Under the pieces are notes generated by a model. The model saw nothing but the letters and a program-made list of their open reading frames with translations. It ran no database searches and had not been told where the DNA came from. A program made the translations under genes and the position numbers. A stretch of 19,001 bases of DNA from CAZTAK01 sp964611585 (lineage in GTDB: Bacteria; Pseudomonadota; Alphaproteobacteria; SHVP01), in NCBI GenBank assembly GCA_964611585.1, contig CAZTAK010000055.1, positions 1 to 19,001 on the forward strand, given 5' to 3'. Of this stretch, positions 10,361 through 17,666 are shown in pieces; the stretch's first letter is position 1; the number at the start of each line of letters is the position of its first letter.

Positions 10361-11331
10361 CGTTCTTTGATGTAGGGCTGGCCGCCCGCCTTGGGCGGAA
10401 TGGCGCTGCCGATGAAGCCTGCGAGCACGATTACCGTCAACACGAACGGTAGCGCCTGAACGAATTGCACCGGGATCACGCCAATGCCGGGAATGTCCAC
10501 GCCTTGCAATCGCACTTGCAAGGCGTCCGAAAAGGCAAACAACAGGCATGCCAGCATGGTCGGCACCGGCCGCCATTTTCCGAAGATCAGCGCGGCCAGC
10601 GCAATGAAACCTTGGCCCGCCGTCATGTTGCGGATAAACGAAGCGTTCTGCGCCGTTGCCAAGAAGGCGCCGGCGATGCCGCACAGGACGCCGGTGATGA
10701 TGAGCGCCTGGTAGCGCATCGCATAGACCGAAATGCCCGCGGTATCGACAGCCTCCGGGTTTTCTCCGACCGCTCGAAGCCGTAAGCCGAACCGGTTTCG
10801 GTACAGAATCCATGCAGTGATCGGAACCGCCGCAAAGGCGAAATAGACGAACAGGTTATGTCCGCTGATGATCTCGGAATAGGCCGATCCCAGAAACGGA
10901 ACGTTCTCCAAGGTCTCTTCCAGTGGCAGATGAATCGGACGGAAACGTGCTGAATCGGCAAGTGCCGGGGTCTGTCCTCCGAGCCCGAACCACACCAGAC
11001 CGACCACCGGTCCCAGTCCGGCAACCAGAATGTTGATCGCCATGCCCGAGACGACCTGATTGCCGTGGTGGGTGACGCAGGCATAGGCATGCACCATCGA
11101 AAAGAACACCGAGACGCCGATTGCGGCGAGAAGTCCGAGCCAGGCCGAACCGCTCACGGCGGCAACGGCCCCCGCTGCAAACGCCGCCGCCAGCATCTTG
11201 CCTTCGAGGGCAATGTCGAAAACGCCCGAGCGTTCGGCGAACAGGCCCGCCAATGCGGCCAGGATCAACGGCGTTGACACGCGCATGGTGGCGTCGAGCA
11301 GCAGGACGAAGAAGGTCAGGAATTCGGCCAT
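10357..11331 (-). CDS. Nucleoside ABC transporter permease (second subunit)
   Basis: Inner-membrane permease of the BMP/PnrA-linked nucleoside ABC importers (NupQ/YufQ-like). It has 324 residues, mostly hydrophobic helices. Near the N-terminus it carries ERSGVFDIALEGKML (33-47), the signature of this permease family, and later LRAVGENPEAVDTAG, which resembles the cytoplasmic coupling region. It starts 3 nt after the first permease gene and its stop overlaps cdd. It should pair with the larger permease to form the translocation pore. Substrate is inferred from the catabolic genes in the same operon; the permease sequence alone does not separate purine from pyrimidine nucleosides. Confidence 0.9.
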   Translation of the reverse strand: MAEFLTFFVLLLDATMRVSTPLILAALAGLFAERSGVFDIALEGKMLAAAFAAGAVAAVSGSAWLGLLAAIGVSVFFSMVHAYACVTHHGNQVVSGMAINILVAGLGPVVGLVWFGLGGQTPALADSARFRPIHLPLEETLENVPFLGSAYSEIISGHNLFVYFAFAAVPITAWILYRNRFGLRLRAVGENPEAVDTAGISVYAMRYQALIITGVLCGIAGAFLATAQNASFIRNMTAGQGFIALAALIFGKWRPVPTMLACLLFAFSDALQVRLQGVDIPGIGVIPVQFVQALPFVLTVIVLAGFIGSAIPPKAGGQPYIKER

Positions 11332-11334
11332 CGT

Positions 11335-12471
11335 CTATTCCGCTGCCGTCTGGGACTCCCGGCCGCGCCCCGTTAGAGCCATATAGACTCCCACAATTTT
11401 CGATTGGAACACATGTTCCATCGCGCCGGTGAACAGAATCACCAAGCCCTGGATCACCACCACCATGTCACGGGTAATGGTCGGGATTTCGAATGAGATT
11501 TCGCTGCCACCCTGAAACAGGATTCCGAATAAAAGAGCCGCAAAGAAAATACCGAACGGATGGTTCCGGCCCATCAACGCGACCGCGATGCCGACGAAGC
11601 CGTAGCCGGCGGGAAAGTCCAGTAGCAAGCGGTGGTGCACGCCCATGATCTCGTTGATGCCGACGCCGCCGGCGATGGCGCCCGACAGCATCATCGTCAG
11701 GATGATTGTGCGCGAAGTTGAAATGCCGGCATAGACGGCGGCTGAGGGGTTCTGGCCCACGGTCCGCATCTCATATCCCCAGCGCGTGTGCCAGATATAG
11801 GCCCACACCAAAACCGATACGATCAACGCGATGACAAACGAAAGATTGAGTGGCGAGGAGTCGATTACGATTCCGAACGGCGCCAGGACTTCATGCATGA
11901 ACGGGAGCCAGGCGTTGCTCGCGGTGTCGCGGCTTTCCGGAGCCTGTTGTCCGGGTTCGATCAGGATTTCGACCATCAGGTACGTCATCACCGCCGCGGC
12001 GATGAAATTGAACATGATGGTGGTGATAACGACGTGGCTACCGCGTTTGGCCTGAAGATAGCCCGGGATATAGGCCCAAGCGCCACCGAACAGCGCCGCC
12101 GCCACAATCCCGGCAAGGACGGCGAGGGGCGCCGGCCAATCGCCGAGATACAGTCCGGCCAATCCGACGCCGAGGCCGCCAATATAGGCTTGGCCCTCGC
12201 CGCCGATGTTGAACAGCCCACAATGGAAGGCGATGGCGACGGCGAGGCCAGTGAAGATAAAATTCGTCGTGTAATAGAGCGTGAAGCCCAGCGAATCGCC
12301 GTAACCGAAGGCGCCCTGAAACAACAGTTTCAGCGCCGCCCACGGGCTTTCGCCGATCGCTGCAATGATGATGCCCGAGATCGCAAACGCGACCAGCAGG
12401 TTGAATGCGGGAACCAAAACATGGTTCACCCAGCCCGGTATGGCCCGGTCGGCGGGGGGGCGCGGGCTCAC
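11335..12471 (-). CDS. Nucleoside ABC transporter permease (first subunit)
   Basis: Larger permease subunit (378 residues) of the same importer, NupP/YufP-like. The family motif FNIGGEGQAYIGG lies at 87-99, and RGSHVVITTIMFNFIAA (143-159) and MRTVGQNPSAAVYAG form the conserved cytoplasmic parts. Hydrophobic segments cover most of the chain, starting at about residue 21. The start codon is GTG and overlaps the ATPase stop by 4 nt (GTGA), which settles the choice. The tail after the last membrane segment is short and polar. The protein has the family's usual subunit partner directly downstream. Confidence 0.9.
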   Translation of the reverse strand: MSPRPPADRAIPGWVNHVLVPAFNLLVAFAISGIIIAAIGESPWAALKLLFQGAFGYGDSLGFTLYYTTNFIFTGLAVAIAFHCGLFNIGGEGQAYIGGLGVGLAGLYLGDWPAPLAVLAGIVAAALFGGAWAYIPGYLQAKRGSHVVITTIMFNFIAAAVMTYLMVEILIEPGQQAPESRDTASNAWLPFMHEVLAPFGIVIDSSPLNLSFVIALIVSVLVWAYIWHTRWGYEMRTVGQNPSAAVYAGISTSRTIILTMMLSGAIAGGVGINEIMGVHHRLLLDFPAGYGFVGIAVALMGRNHPFGIFFAALLFGILFQGGSEISFEIPTITRDMVVVIQGLVILFTGAMEHVFQSKIVGVYMALTGRGRESQTAAE

Positions 12472-14042
12472 GACACGTCGGCCGGTTCGGTAATGGCGCT
12501 CTCGCCCGCCATCATCAGGCCCAGCGCTTGTTCTTTCGCCTCGGCTTGGGCGACCTCACCGACGATTTCGCCGTCAAACATCACGAGAATCCGGTCCGCC
12601 AGCGAAAGGATTTCGTCGAGTTCGACCGAGACCAGCAGCACCGCCTTGCCGGCATCGCGCATCGCAATCAGGCGGCGGTGAATGAATTCGATGGCACCGA
12701 TATCGACGCCGCGCGTCGGCTGGCCGACCAGCAGCACATCGGGGTTGCGGTCTATTTCGCGCGCGAGCACGATCTTTTGCTGATTGCCTCCTGAGAATGC
12801 CGAAGTCCGCAGCCGGGGATCGGCGGGCCGGACATCAAATTCGCTCATCTGGCGGCCGATGTCTTCGGCGATGGCCTTGCCTTTCATAAGCACCGGGCCG
12901 GAATACTTGGGATCGTGGTGGTAGCCGAGGATGCCGCTCTCGCTCGCGAAAAACGAGACCACCAGCCCCATCTTGAGGCGTTCCTCGGGGACGTGCCCAA
13001 GACCCAGGTGACGAATCTGGCGCGCATCCAAGGCCACGTTGCGCGCGGAAATATCTTCGCCCTTGAGAACAATTCGCCCGGATTCAAGCTGGCGGATGCC
13101 GGAAAGCGCCTCCAGTAGTTCCGATTGCCCGTTTCCGGCGACGCCGGCGATGCCGACGATTTCGCCCGCACGCACCGAAAGGCTTACTCCATTGACGCGC
13201 AGCACGCCTTTGCTGTCGCGGACCTTGGCGTTCTCGACCGCCAGCATGACTTCGCCGGGGGCGGCCGGTTTCTTTTCAACCCGCAACAGCACGCTGCGTC
13301 CGACCATCATTTCGGCAAGTTGCGCGCGTGTGGTGCCGGCGGTATCGACATGATCGACCACCTTGCCTTGGCGCATGACCGTGACCCGGTCGGTAAGTGC
13401 CATGATTTCCCGCAGCTTGTGGGTAATAAGGATGATCGTTTTGCCCTGATCCCGCAGCGCCTTAAGAATCCGGAACAGGTGTACCACTTCCTGCGGAGTC
13501 AATACGCTGGTGGGCTCGTCAAGAATGAGAATATCGGCGCCGCGGTAGAGGGCCTTCAGAATCTCGACCCGCTGTTGCAGCCCGACCGGCAAATCGCCGA
13601 CCAGCGCATCGGGATCGACTTCGAGGCTGTAGTCGCGTTCGAGGCGTTCGAGTTCCGTGCGCGCCCGGACGAGGCTTGGTCCAAGCACATTGCCGTCCTC
13701 GACCCCGAGGATCACGTTCTCGATGACTGTGAACGTATCCACCAACATGAAGTGCTGGTGCACCATGCCGATACCGCGCGCGATCGCATCCTCGGGCGCA
13801 CGGATCGGGGCCGGCTCGCCACCGACAAACATTTCGCCGGAATCGGCCTGATAGTACCCGTAAACGATGCTCATCAGGGTCGATTTGCCAGCGCCGTTTT
13901 CGCCGATGATGCCGTGGATCGATCCGCGCCGGATCGAAACCGATACCTGGTCGTTGGCATGAACCGCGCCGAAGCGCTTGTCGATGCCGCGCAATTCGAG
14001 TGCCGGTGGCTCGGTGCCGGTGGCCGGAGCGGAATCGTTCAT
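12468..14042 (-). CDS. Nucleoside ABC transporter ATPase, duplicated
   Basis: Two fused nucleotide-binding domains, 524 residues, NupO/YufO-like. Domain 1 has Walker A GENGAGKST (47-55), HQHFML at the Q-loop, an atypical signature LPVGLQQR (151-158) and Walker B ILDEPTS (173-179). Domain 2 has a degenerate Walker A with Gln for Lys (GNGQSE within 300-308), a good signature FSGGNQQK (416-423), and Walker B LLVGQPTRGVD with Gln in place of the catalytic Glu. The composite arrangement implies one impaired ATP site, which is usual in this sugar/nucleoside family. The start is the ATG at 14042, preceded by AAGGA at 7-nt spacing. A TTG eight codons upstream would bury that site and is rejected. Confidence 0.93.
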   Translation of the reverse strand: MNDSAPATGTEPPALELRGIDKRFGAVHANDQVSVSIRRGSIHGIIGENGAGKSTLMSIVYGYYQADSGEMFVGGEPAPIRAPEDAIARGIGMVHQHFMLVDTFTVIENVILGVEDGNVLGPSLVRARTELERLERDYSLEVDPDALVGDLPVGLQQRVEILKALYRGADILILDEPTSVLTPQEVVHLFRILKALRDQGKTIILITHKLREIMALTDRVTVMRQGKVVDHVDTAGTTRAQLAEMMVGRSVLLRVEKKPAAPGEVMLAVENAKVRDSKGVLRVNGVSLSVRAGEIVGIAGVAGNGQSELLEALSGIRQLESGRIVLKGEDISARNVALDARQIRHLGLGHVPEERLKMGLVVSFFASESGILGYHHDPKYSGPVLMKGKAIAEDIGRQMSEFDVRPADPRLRTSAFSGGNQQKIVLAREIDRNPDVLLVGQPTRGVDIGAIEFIHRRLIAMRDAGKAVLLVSVELDEILSLADRILVMFDGEIVGEVAQAEAKEQALGLMMAGESAITEPADVS

Positions 14043-14049
14043 TTGCGCG

Positions 14050-14054
14050 TCCTT
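14050..14054 (-). promoter_or_regulatory. Ribosome binding site deciding the ATPase start
   Basis: AAGGA on the minus strand, 7 nt before the ATG at 14042. It decides in favour of this ATG over the in-frame TTG at 14066, for which no such site is seen. Confidence 0.7.
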
Positions 14055-14138
14055 GAGGTCGATCAATGAACGGTTTCGTCCCGGCCAATCGACGCTATTT
14101 GCCCCCGGAAATTCTGTGTCCGTCCCAACCGGAAAGGG

Positions 14139-14169
14139 AAAACCGGGCTCCCGGCGAGGGGGAGCCCGG
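14139..14169 (-). terminator. Hairpin plus T-tract after the binding-protein gene (terminator or attenuator)
   Basis: On the minus strand, 22 nt past the binding-protein stop, CCGGGCTCCC pairs perfectly with GGGAGCCCGG across a 7-nt loop. It is followed at once by TTTTCCCTTTCC. This is an intrinsic-terminator layout. The transporter and catabolic genes continue 127 nt beyond the binding-protein stop on the same strand. It therefore probably acts as a partial terminator or mRNA 3' stabiliser that gives excess binding protein. Full termination with a second promoter downstream is the alternative, but no clear promoter is seen in 14043-14138. Confidence 0.8.
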
Positions 14170-14191
14170 AATAAAGGAGCCTATGCGAACG

Positions 14192-15175
14192 CTAGTTTGA
14201 CTGGTAGCCCTTCACCGTGATGGCGCCCGAAATGATGTCCTGGCGCGCCTTTTCGATGCGGGCCTCCATTTCGGCGGTGATGAGACTGCGGTTGTGCTCG
14301 TCGATCGAGTAACCGACGCCATCCTCGGCGACGCCGAGAACCTGAATTCCGCTGCTCCAGTTATCGTTCTTGGCGTCCAGAAAGGCCTGATAGACCGCGA
14401 GATCGACACGTTTGAGCATCGAGGTCAGCATGGTGCCGGGGTGCAGGTAGTTCTGATTGGAATCGACACCGATGGCCAGATTGCCGCTGTCCTTCGCGGC
14501 TTGATAGACACCGATTCCGGTACCGCCCGCGGCCGCATAAACCACGTCGGCGCCGCGATCGAACTGGCTGCGCGCGAGTTCCCCGCCCTTGCCCGGATCG
14601 TTCCACGCGGCCGGCGTGGTGCCGGTCATGTTCTGGAACACCACGATGCTGGCATTGACGTACTTTGCGCCCTCTTCATAGCCAGCAGCGAAGTTGCGGA
14701 TCAGCGGAATGTCCATGCCGCCGACGAATCCAATCTTGCCGGTCTCGGAGGCCAGGGCGGCCGCCATGCCGACCAGGAACGACCCTTCGTGTTCCCTGAA
14801 GACGACCGAACGCACATTGGGAAGATCGACAACCATGTCGATGATGGCGAATTTCACGTTTGGATACTCGGCCGCAACCTTTCCGATCGCGTCTGCCTGG
14901 GCAAAGCCGATGCCGACGACGATGGTGGCGCCGCGGCGGGCCATGTTGCGAATCGCCTGTTCACGCTGAGTCGGATTGGTGACCTCGAACTCGCGGTAGG
15001 CAATGTTGGTCTCGTTCTTGAACATCTCGGCGCCGTCGAAGGCGGCCTGATTGAACGATTTGTCGAACTTGCCGCCCATGTCGAAGACGATGGCGGGCAA
15101 GAAATCCTGGGCCGATGCGGCACTTCCAAGCGCAAGAGCGAAGGCTGCGGCAACGGCAAACAACAGGCGTTTCAT
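14192..15175 (-). CDS. BMP/PnrA-family nucleoside-binding protein, periplasmic
   Basis: Substrate-binding component of the importer, 327 residues. The N-terminus is a signal peptide: MKRLL, a hydrophobic core and SAASA before Q23, with no lipobox cysteine, so a soluble periplasmic protein is expected. The family signature DMGGKFDKSFNQ spans 32-43. Further BMP features are EGSFLVGMAAALASETGKIGFVGG, YAAAGGTGIGVYQAAK and GVDSNQ, which make up the ligand cleft in PnrA-type nucleoside receptors. It is the first gene of the locus and is followed by a hairpin terminator or attenuator. Purine or general nucleoside binding is inferred from family and operon, not proven by the sequence. Confidence 0.93.
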   Translation of the reverse strand: MKRLLFAVAAAFALALGSAASAQDFLPAIVFDMGGKFDKSFNQAAFDGAEMFKNETNIAYREFEVTNPTQREQAIRNMARRGATIVVGIGFAQADAIGKVAAEYPNVKFAIIDMVVDLPNVRSVVFREHEGSFLVGMAAALASETGKIGFVGGMDIPLIRNFAAGYEEGAKYVNASIVVFQNMTGTTPAAWNDPGKGGELARSQFDRGADVVYAAAGGTGIGVYQAAKDSGNLAIGVDSNQNYLHPGTMLTSMLKRVDLAVYQAFLDAKNDNWSSGIQVLGVAEDGVGYSIDEHNRSLITAEMEARIEKARQDIISGAITVKGYQSN

Positions 15176-15183
15176 GATGGGAG

Positions 15184-15189
15184 CCTCCC
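15184..15189 (-). promoter_or_regulatory. Strong ribosome binding site of the binding-protein gene
   Basis: GGGAGG on the minus strand, 8 nt before the ATG at 15175. It fits the high expression usual for periplasmic binding proteins. Confidence 0.7.
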
Positions 15190-15198
15190 TTTGATTTG

Positions 15199-15204
15199 TT
15201 TATA
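15199..15204 (-). promoter_or_regulatory. Possible -10 element of the nucleoside operon
   Basis: TATAAA on the minus strand, 23 nt before the binding-protein ATG. The matching -35 (around the GTCGGT/TCGGTT segment) is poor, so this is tentative. A small inverted repeat CCGCC-TTC-GGCGG (15226-15238) lies just upstream and overlaps the -35 area. It could be an operator or the tail of the preceding transcript. Confidence 0.25.
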
Positions 15205-15282
15205 GCTGGGTTCCACCATAACCGACCGCCGAAGGCGGAACCAAATGAAACTCCAGGTATTTCCGGGAGCAACCGGGGCCCG

Positions 15283-16112
15283 TCAGCGCAATCCGCGCAA
15301 GGGGAGGTTCGGATCCCGCCGCAGCCAGTTATCCACAGGATAGGTACACGCGCCGTCGATCAGATGCAAGGTGTAGGCATGGCGCGAAACAGCGGACCGG
15401 TTGGTTTTGCTGCCATGGGGCAGGGTGCGATGCAGGACCACCACGGTTTCCTTGGCGGCCTCCAGCGGAACGAAGCGGGGGGCCGGGTCGAAGACGACGG
15501 TCTCGACGCCGCCCGCCTCGGCGCGCCGGAAGCGGGATTTGACCGGGCCCCGATGGCCGCCCGGCAGCGCCCACAGGCATCCATTGTAGATAGTGGCATC
15601 CTCGATCGCAAACCACAGCCCGACGACGCTGGGGGGGATCGGTGAAGAGGAAGGCCGAATCCTGTTGGAAAACCACCTCGCCGCCGATGCGCGGTTGCTT
15701 GAATATGTACATCGATTGCAGCGCCAGCGGTTCCTCCATGCCGAGGCCGTCGACCAGGGCCGCGAGTTCCGGCGTACGCGAAAACGACTCGAACACCGGG
15801 TCGAGGTCGTGCATGGCGTGCCCGATCTTGTTGATCGAGTGCGCCTTGGATTGTTTTAGGCGGCCCTCGTCGTCGAACGCCTCTTCCTCAAAAAAAGAAA
15901 CGGATCTTGTCGCCGGAGGAAAGAAAGTAATCGCCGGATGCGTTTTCCTGGTTTTGGGTCGTGAAGATGACCGCTGTTTCCGACGGATCGAACGCATCCA
16001 TCATGCCCTCGACGTGCGCCTTCAGCGCATCGCACGCCGCCGGCGCGACGAAATCCTTCAACACGAGAAAGCCGTCTCTCTCGAATGCCGCCTTCTGGCC
16101 CGGTGTCAGCAT
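15283..16112 (-). pseudogene. PHYHD1-like phytanoyl-CoA dioxygenase family gene, two frameshifts
   Basis: Homologue of the phytanoyl-CoA dioxygenase domain protein 1 group (Fe(II)/2-oxoglutarate oxygenases). Reading from MLTPGQKAAFERDGF, the family block DYFLSSGDKIRFFF is followed by a stop. The sequence resumes one frame over at EEEAFDDEGR, SINKIGHAMHDLDPVF and LQSMYIFKQP, and shifts again after FTDPP to VVGLWFAIEDATIYNGCLWALPGGH, LPHGSKTNRS and RHAYTLHLIDG. Each shift lies in a 7-base homopolymer (A7 at 15890-15896, G7 at 15631-15637), and removing one base from each restores a 275-residue protein of normal length. The expected HxD iron motif reads QQD, so the first His is Gln. It is either a decaying gene or carries two sequencing errors; the His loss argues for real change. 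Confidence 0.85.
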
Positions 16113-16558
16113 GGCGCCAGTATGGGAAGGGCAGGAGGTCTCCGCAAGCGCACAGGGCGCGGACCGGCAAGCAGGCTGCGCGCGGGCGGCAGAGCAATAC
16201 CCCGAAGGGATCGACCCGGCGCGGCTCAAGCGTTTCGGGCAAAATTGCTCTACCCTTCAATAAGCGAGAGCAGTCTTGTCCGTTCAGGGATCGCCGAAAA
16301 CGATTCCGCCTGAACGGATGCTGCTTTAGTGTCCGCGAACCGCGTACCAGCGCCCGAGGATAATCGGTGGCCGAACGGCGCATTGGCGAACCCTTTTCGA
16401 GCGATAGCGACAAGCCCGTAATCGGTTCCCAGGCTATGGCGCCCCGAACGATGGCGGGCGCGGCGGCATCGGCAAATGGCGGTGCACCGAAGTGATGAGG
16501 GCGCGGACCCAACGGCGCGGTTCCAGTCCGCGCAAGAGCCGCGAAGGAGAGCAAAGAG
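16113..16558. other. Gene-free divergent intergenic region
   Basis: 446 nt between the broken oxygenase gene (minus) and the NnrU-like gene (plus). It holds palindromic repeat copy 2 and, just beside it, a smaller inverted pair TGCTCT/AGAGCA spanning 16246-16272. Open frames cross it on both strands, but none shows a recognisable domain. Both upstream regions of the divergent genes must lie here, yet no convincing -35/-10 pair is visible. Confidence 0.5.
16266..16329. repeat. Dispersed palindromic repeat, copy 2 (inverted relative to copy 1)
   Basis: The perfect 10-bp arms TCCGTTCAGG and CCTGAACGGA enclose ATCGCCGAAAACGAT, with outer arms GAGAGCAG and CTGCTTTAG. Read on the minus strand it matches the element at 1259-1320 at 44 of the first 50 bases, with both hairpin levels conserved. 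Here it lies between divergent genes. Confidence 0.8.
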
Positions 16559-17125
16559 ATGGTTTGGCTGGTCATTGGCGTGGTTGTTTTCGCCTCCGTT
16601 CACCTCGTGCCCACTGTTGCGCCCGGCGTGCGCGCGCGCCTGGCCGGGGTGCTGGGCGAAGGACCCTACAAGGGGGCCTTTGCGGCGCTCTTGATCGCCG
16701 CCCTCGTGATCATCGTCCTGGGCTGGCGCGCGGCCGACCCGGCGCCTGTGTACCCGCCGCCGGACTGGGGCCCGGCGTTGACCGGCAATCTCCTGATTAT
16801 CGGCCTGATCCTGTTCTTCGGCGGCCGGTTTTCGTCGGTCATTTCGCGCTCCATCCGGCATCCTCAACTGGTTGGCGTGGCGATCTGGGCGGCCGCCCAT
16901 TTGTTTGTCAGCGGTGACGACCGTGCGCTCATCGTGTTTGGCGGCATCGGCATCTGGGCGGTGGCCGAGATATTCGCGCTGAACCGGCGCGACGGCGCCT
17001 GGCAGCGGCCCAAACTCAAACCGCTGCGCAGGGAAATGCTGGCGCTGGGGAGCGGCCTTGCGGGCTACGCCGTCCTTATCTTCGCGCACGAGTTCCTGTT
17101 CGGCGTCTCGCCCCTGTCGGGCTAG
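16559..17125 (+). CDS. NnrU family membrane protein
   Basis: 188-residue integral membrane protein with about five or six hydrophobic helices (roughly 1-18, 38-56, 76-90, 104-118, 122-141 and 160-182). The conserved block RHPQLVGVAIWAAAHLFVSGD with H101 and H114, and the early H15 in ASVHLVP, mark the NnrU family, which is related to the heme-binding zeta-carotene isomerase Z-ISO. The founding member is linked to denitrification, but no denitrification gene is seen here, so the role is unknown. The start is supported by AAGGAG 9 nt upstream. It is alone on its strand and is followed by a gene-free repeat region. Confidence 0.88.
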   Translation: MVWLVIGVVVFASVHLVPTVAPGVRARLAGVLGEGPYKGAFAALLIAALVIIVLGWRAADPAPVYPPPDWGPALTGNLLIIGLILFFGGRFSSVISRSIRHPQLVGVAIWAAAHLFVSGDDRALIVFGGIGIWAVAEIFALNRRDGAWQRPKLKPLRREMLALGSGLAGYAVLIFAHEFLFGVSPLSG

Positions 17126-17266
17126 GCGGGGGCGGCAAGCCGGTTCGGTTCGGCGATTCGGCGGCATGCCTGTTATTGCAAAACAAAGCCAATTTCCCGA
17201 CCGGACGAACGCCGATAATGTATTCATCGCCAGTGCCTTGAGGGCGGTTATGAATGTGTCTTGGCA

Positions 17267-17420
17267 GCTAAACCAAACCCAATTCGAACCCAATTCGAAC
17301 CCAATTCGAAGCCAATTCGAAGCCAATCCAAACCCAAACCAAACCCAATCCGAACCCAATCCAAAGCCAATTCGAAGCCAATTCGAAGCCAATCCAAAGC
17401 CAATTCGAAGCCAAACCGAC
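17267..17420. repeat. 11-bp tandem minisatellite, 14 units
   Basis: Fourteen contiguous 11-bp units with consensus (G/C)CCAA(T/A)(T/C)C(G/A)AA. Three identical CCCAATTCGAA copies stand at 17278-17310. Later units alternate between GCCAATTCGAA and GCCAATCCAAA forms, and the first (GCTAAACCAAA) and last (GCCAAACCGAC) are degenerate. There are no spacers, so it is not a CRISPR array. The 11-bp period is not a multiple of three, and the units differ at the same few positions, as expected for slippage and unit exchange. Confidence 0.95.
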
Positions 17421-17603
17421 GCCGATCGCACCGGCCGCACCGCCGCAGCAAGCCGGAAGCGACAGGGCGCGTGCGCCGGCCGCGCGGGTATCGCGCCGCC
17501 CAACTTGACCAAACCGGACATACCTACGGGGCAGGAAGGGGGGGGGCGCAGTGCCTGCCTCCTCCTGGCTTTGCAAATTCGGACCAGAGAATAGGAAAAA
17601 AAC

Positions 17604-17631
17604 CTGACATTTCAAGAAGAAATTGTACAAT
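17604..17631 (+). promoter_or_regulatory. Putative sigma-70 promoter of the lysozyme gene
   Basis: CTGACA (17604-17609), a 16-nt spacer and TACAAT (17626-17631), in a locally A/T-rich stretch 36 nt before the lysozyme ATG. The hexamers are close to TTGACA/TATAAT. A GAAGGAG ribosome binding site follows at 17652-17658. Confidence 0.55.
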
Positions 17632-17666
17632 CAGGACATTCCAAAACTCCCGAAGGAGTGCGCCCC

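Larger units (their letters stand above)
17126..17666. other. Gene-free region with minisatellite, G9 tract and promoter
   Basis: 541 nt between the NnrU-like gene and the lysozyme gene. It contains an 11-bp tandem array (17267-17420), a run of nine G (17538-17546), and an A/T-rich promoter segment just before the lysozyme gene. The long open frames that cross it on both strands arise because the 11-bp unit has no stop codon in any frame; none looks like a real protein. Confidence 0.7.

Noticed and set aside
10361..10813. Upstream extension of cdd by 151 codons
   Set aside because: It lies inside the permease gene and is low-complexity in composition. The ATGA overlap at 10357-10360 gives a normal-length Cdd.
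15226..15238. Terminator for the oxygenase gene (CCGCC-TTC-GGCGG hairpin)
   Set aside because: Only a 5-bp stem, with no T-run after it on the minus strand; noted only as a possible operator.
15176..15282. Purine riboswitch ahead of the nucleoside operon
   Set aside because: The leader is short and shows none of the conserved three-way-junction sequence of that class.
16113..16575. Minus-strand coding frame containing MRRSATDYPRALVRGSR
   Set aside because: It crosses the palindromic repeat and overlaps the oxygenase gene; no recognisable domain.
17267..17420. CRISPR-like array
   Set aside because: The units are only 11 bp and contiguous, without unique spacers, and no cas gene is present.
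16250..17521. 423-codon minus-strand frame with Trp/Gly/Phe repeats
   Set aside because: Antisense to the NnrU-like gene and to the minisatellite; no domain and no plausible start.
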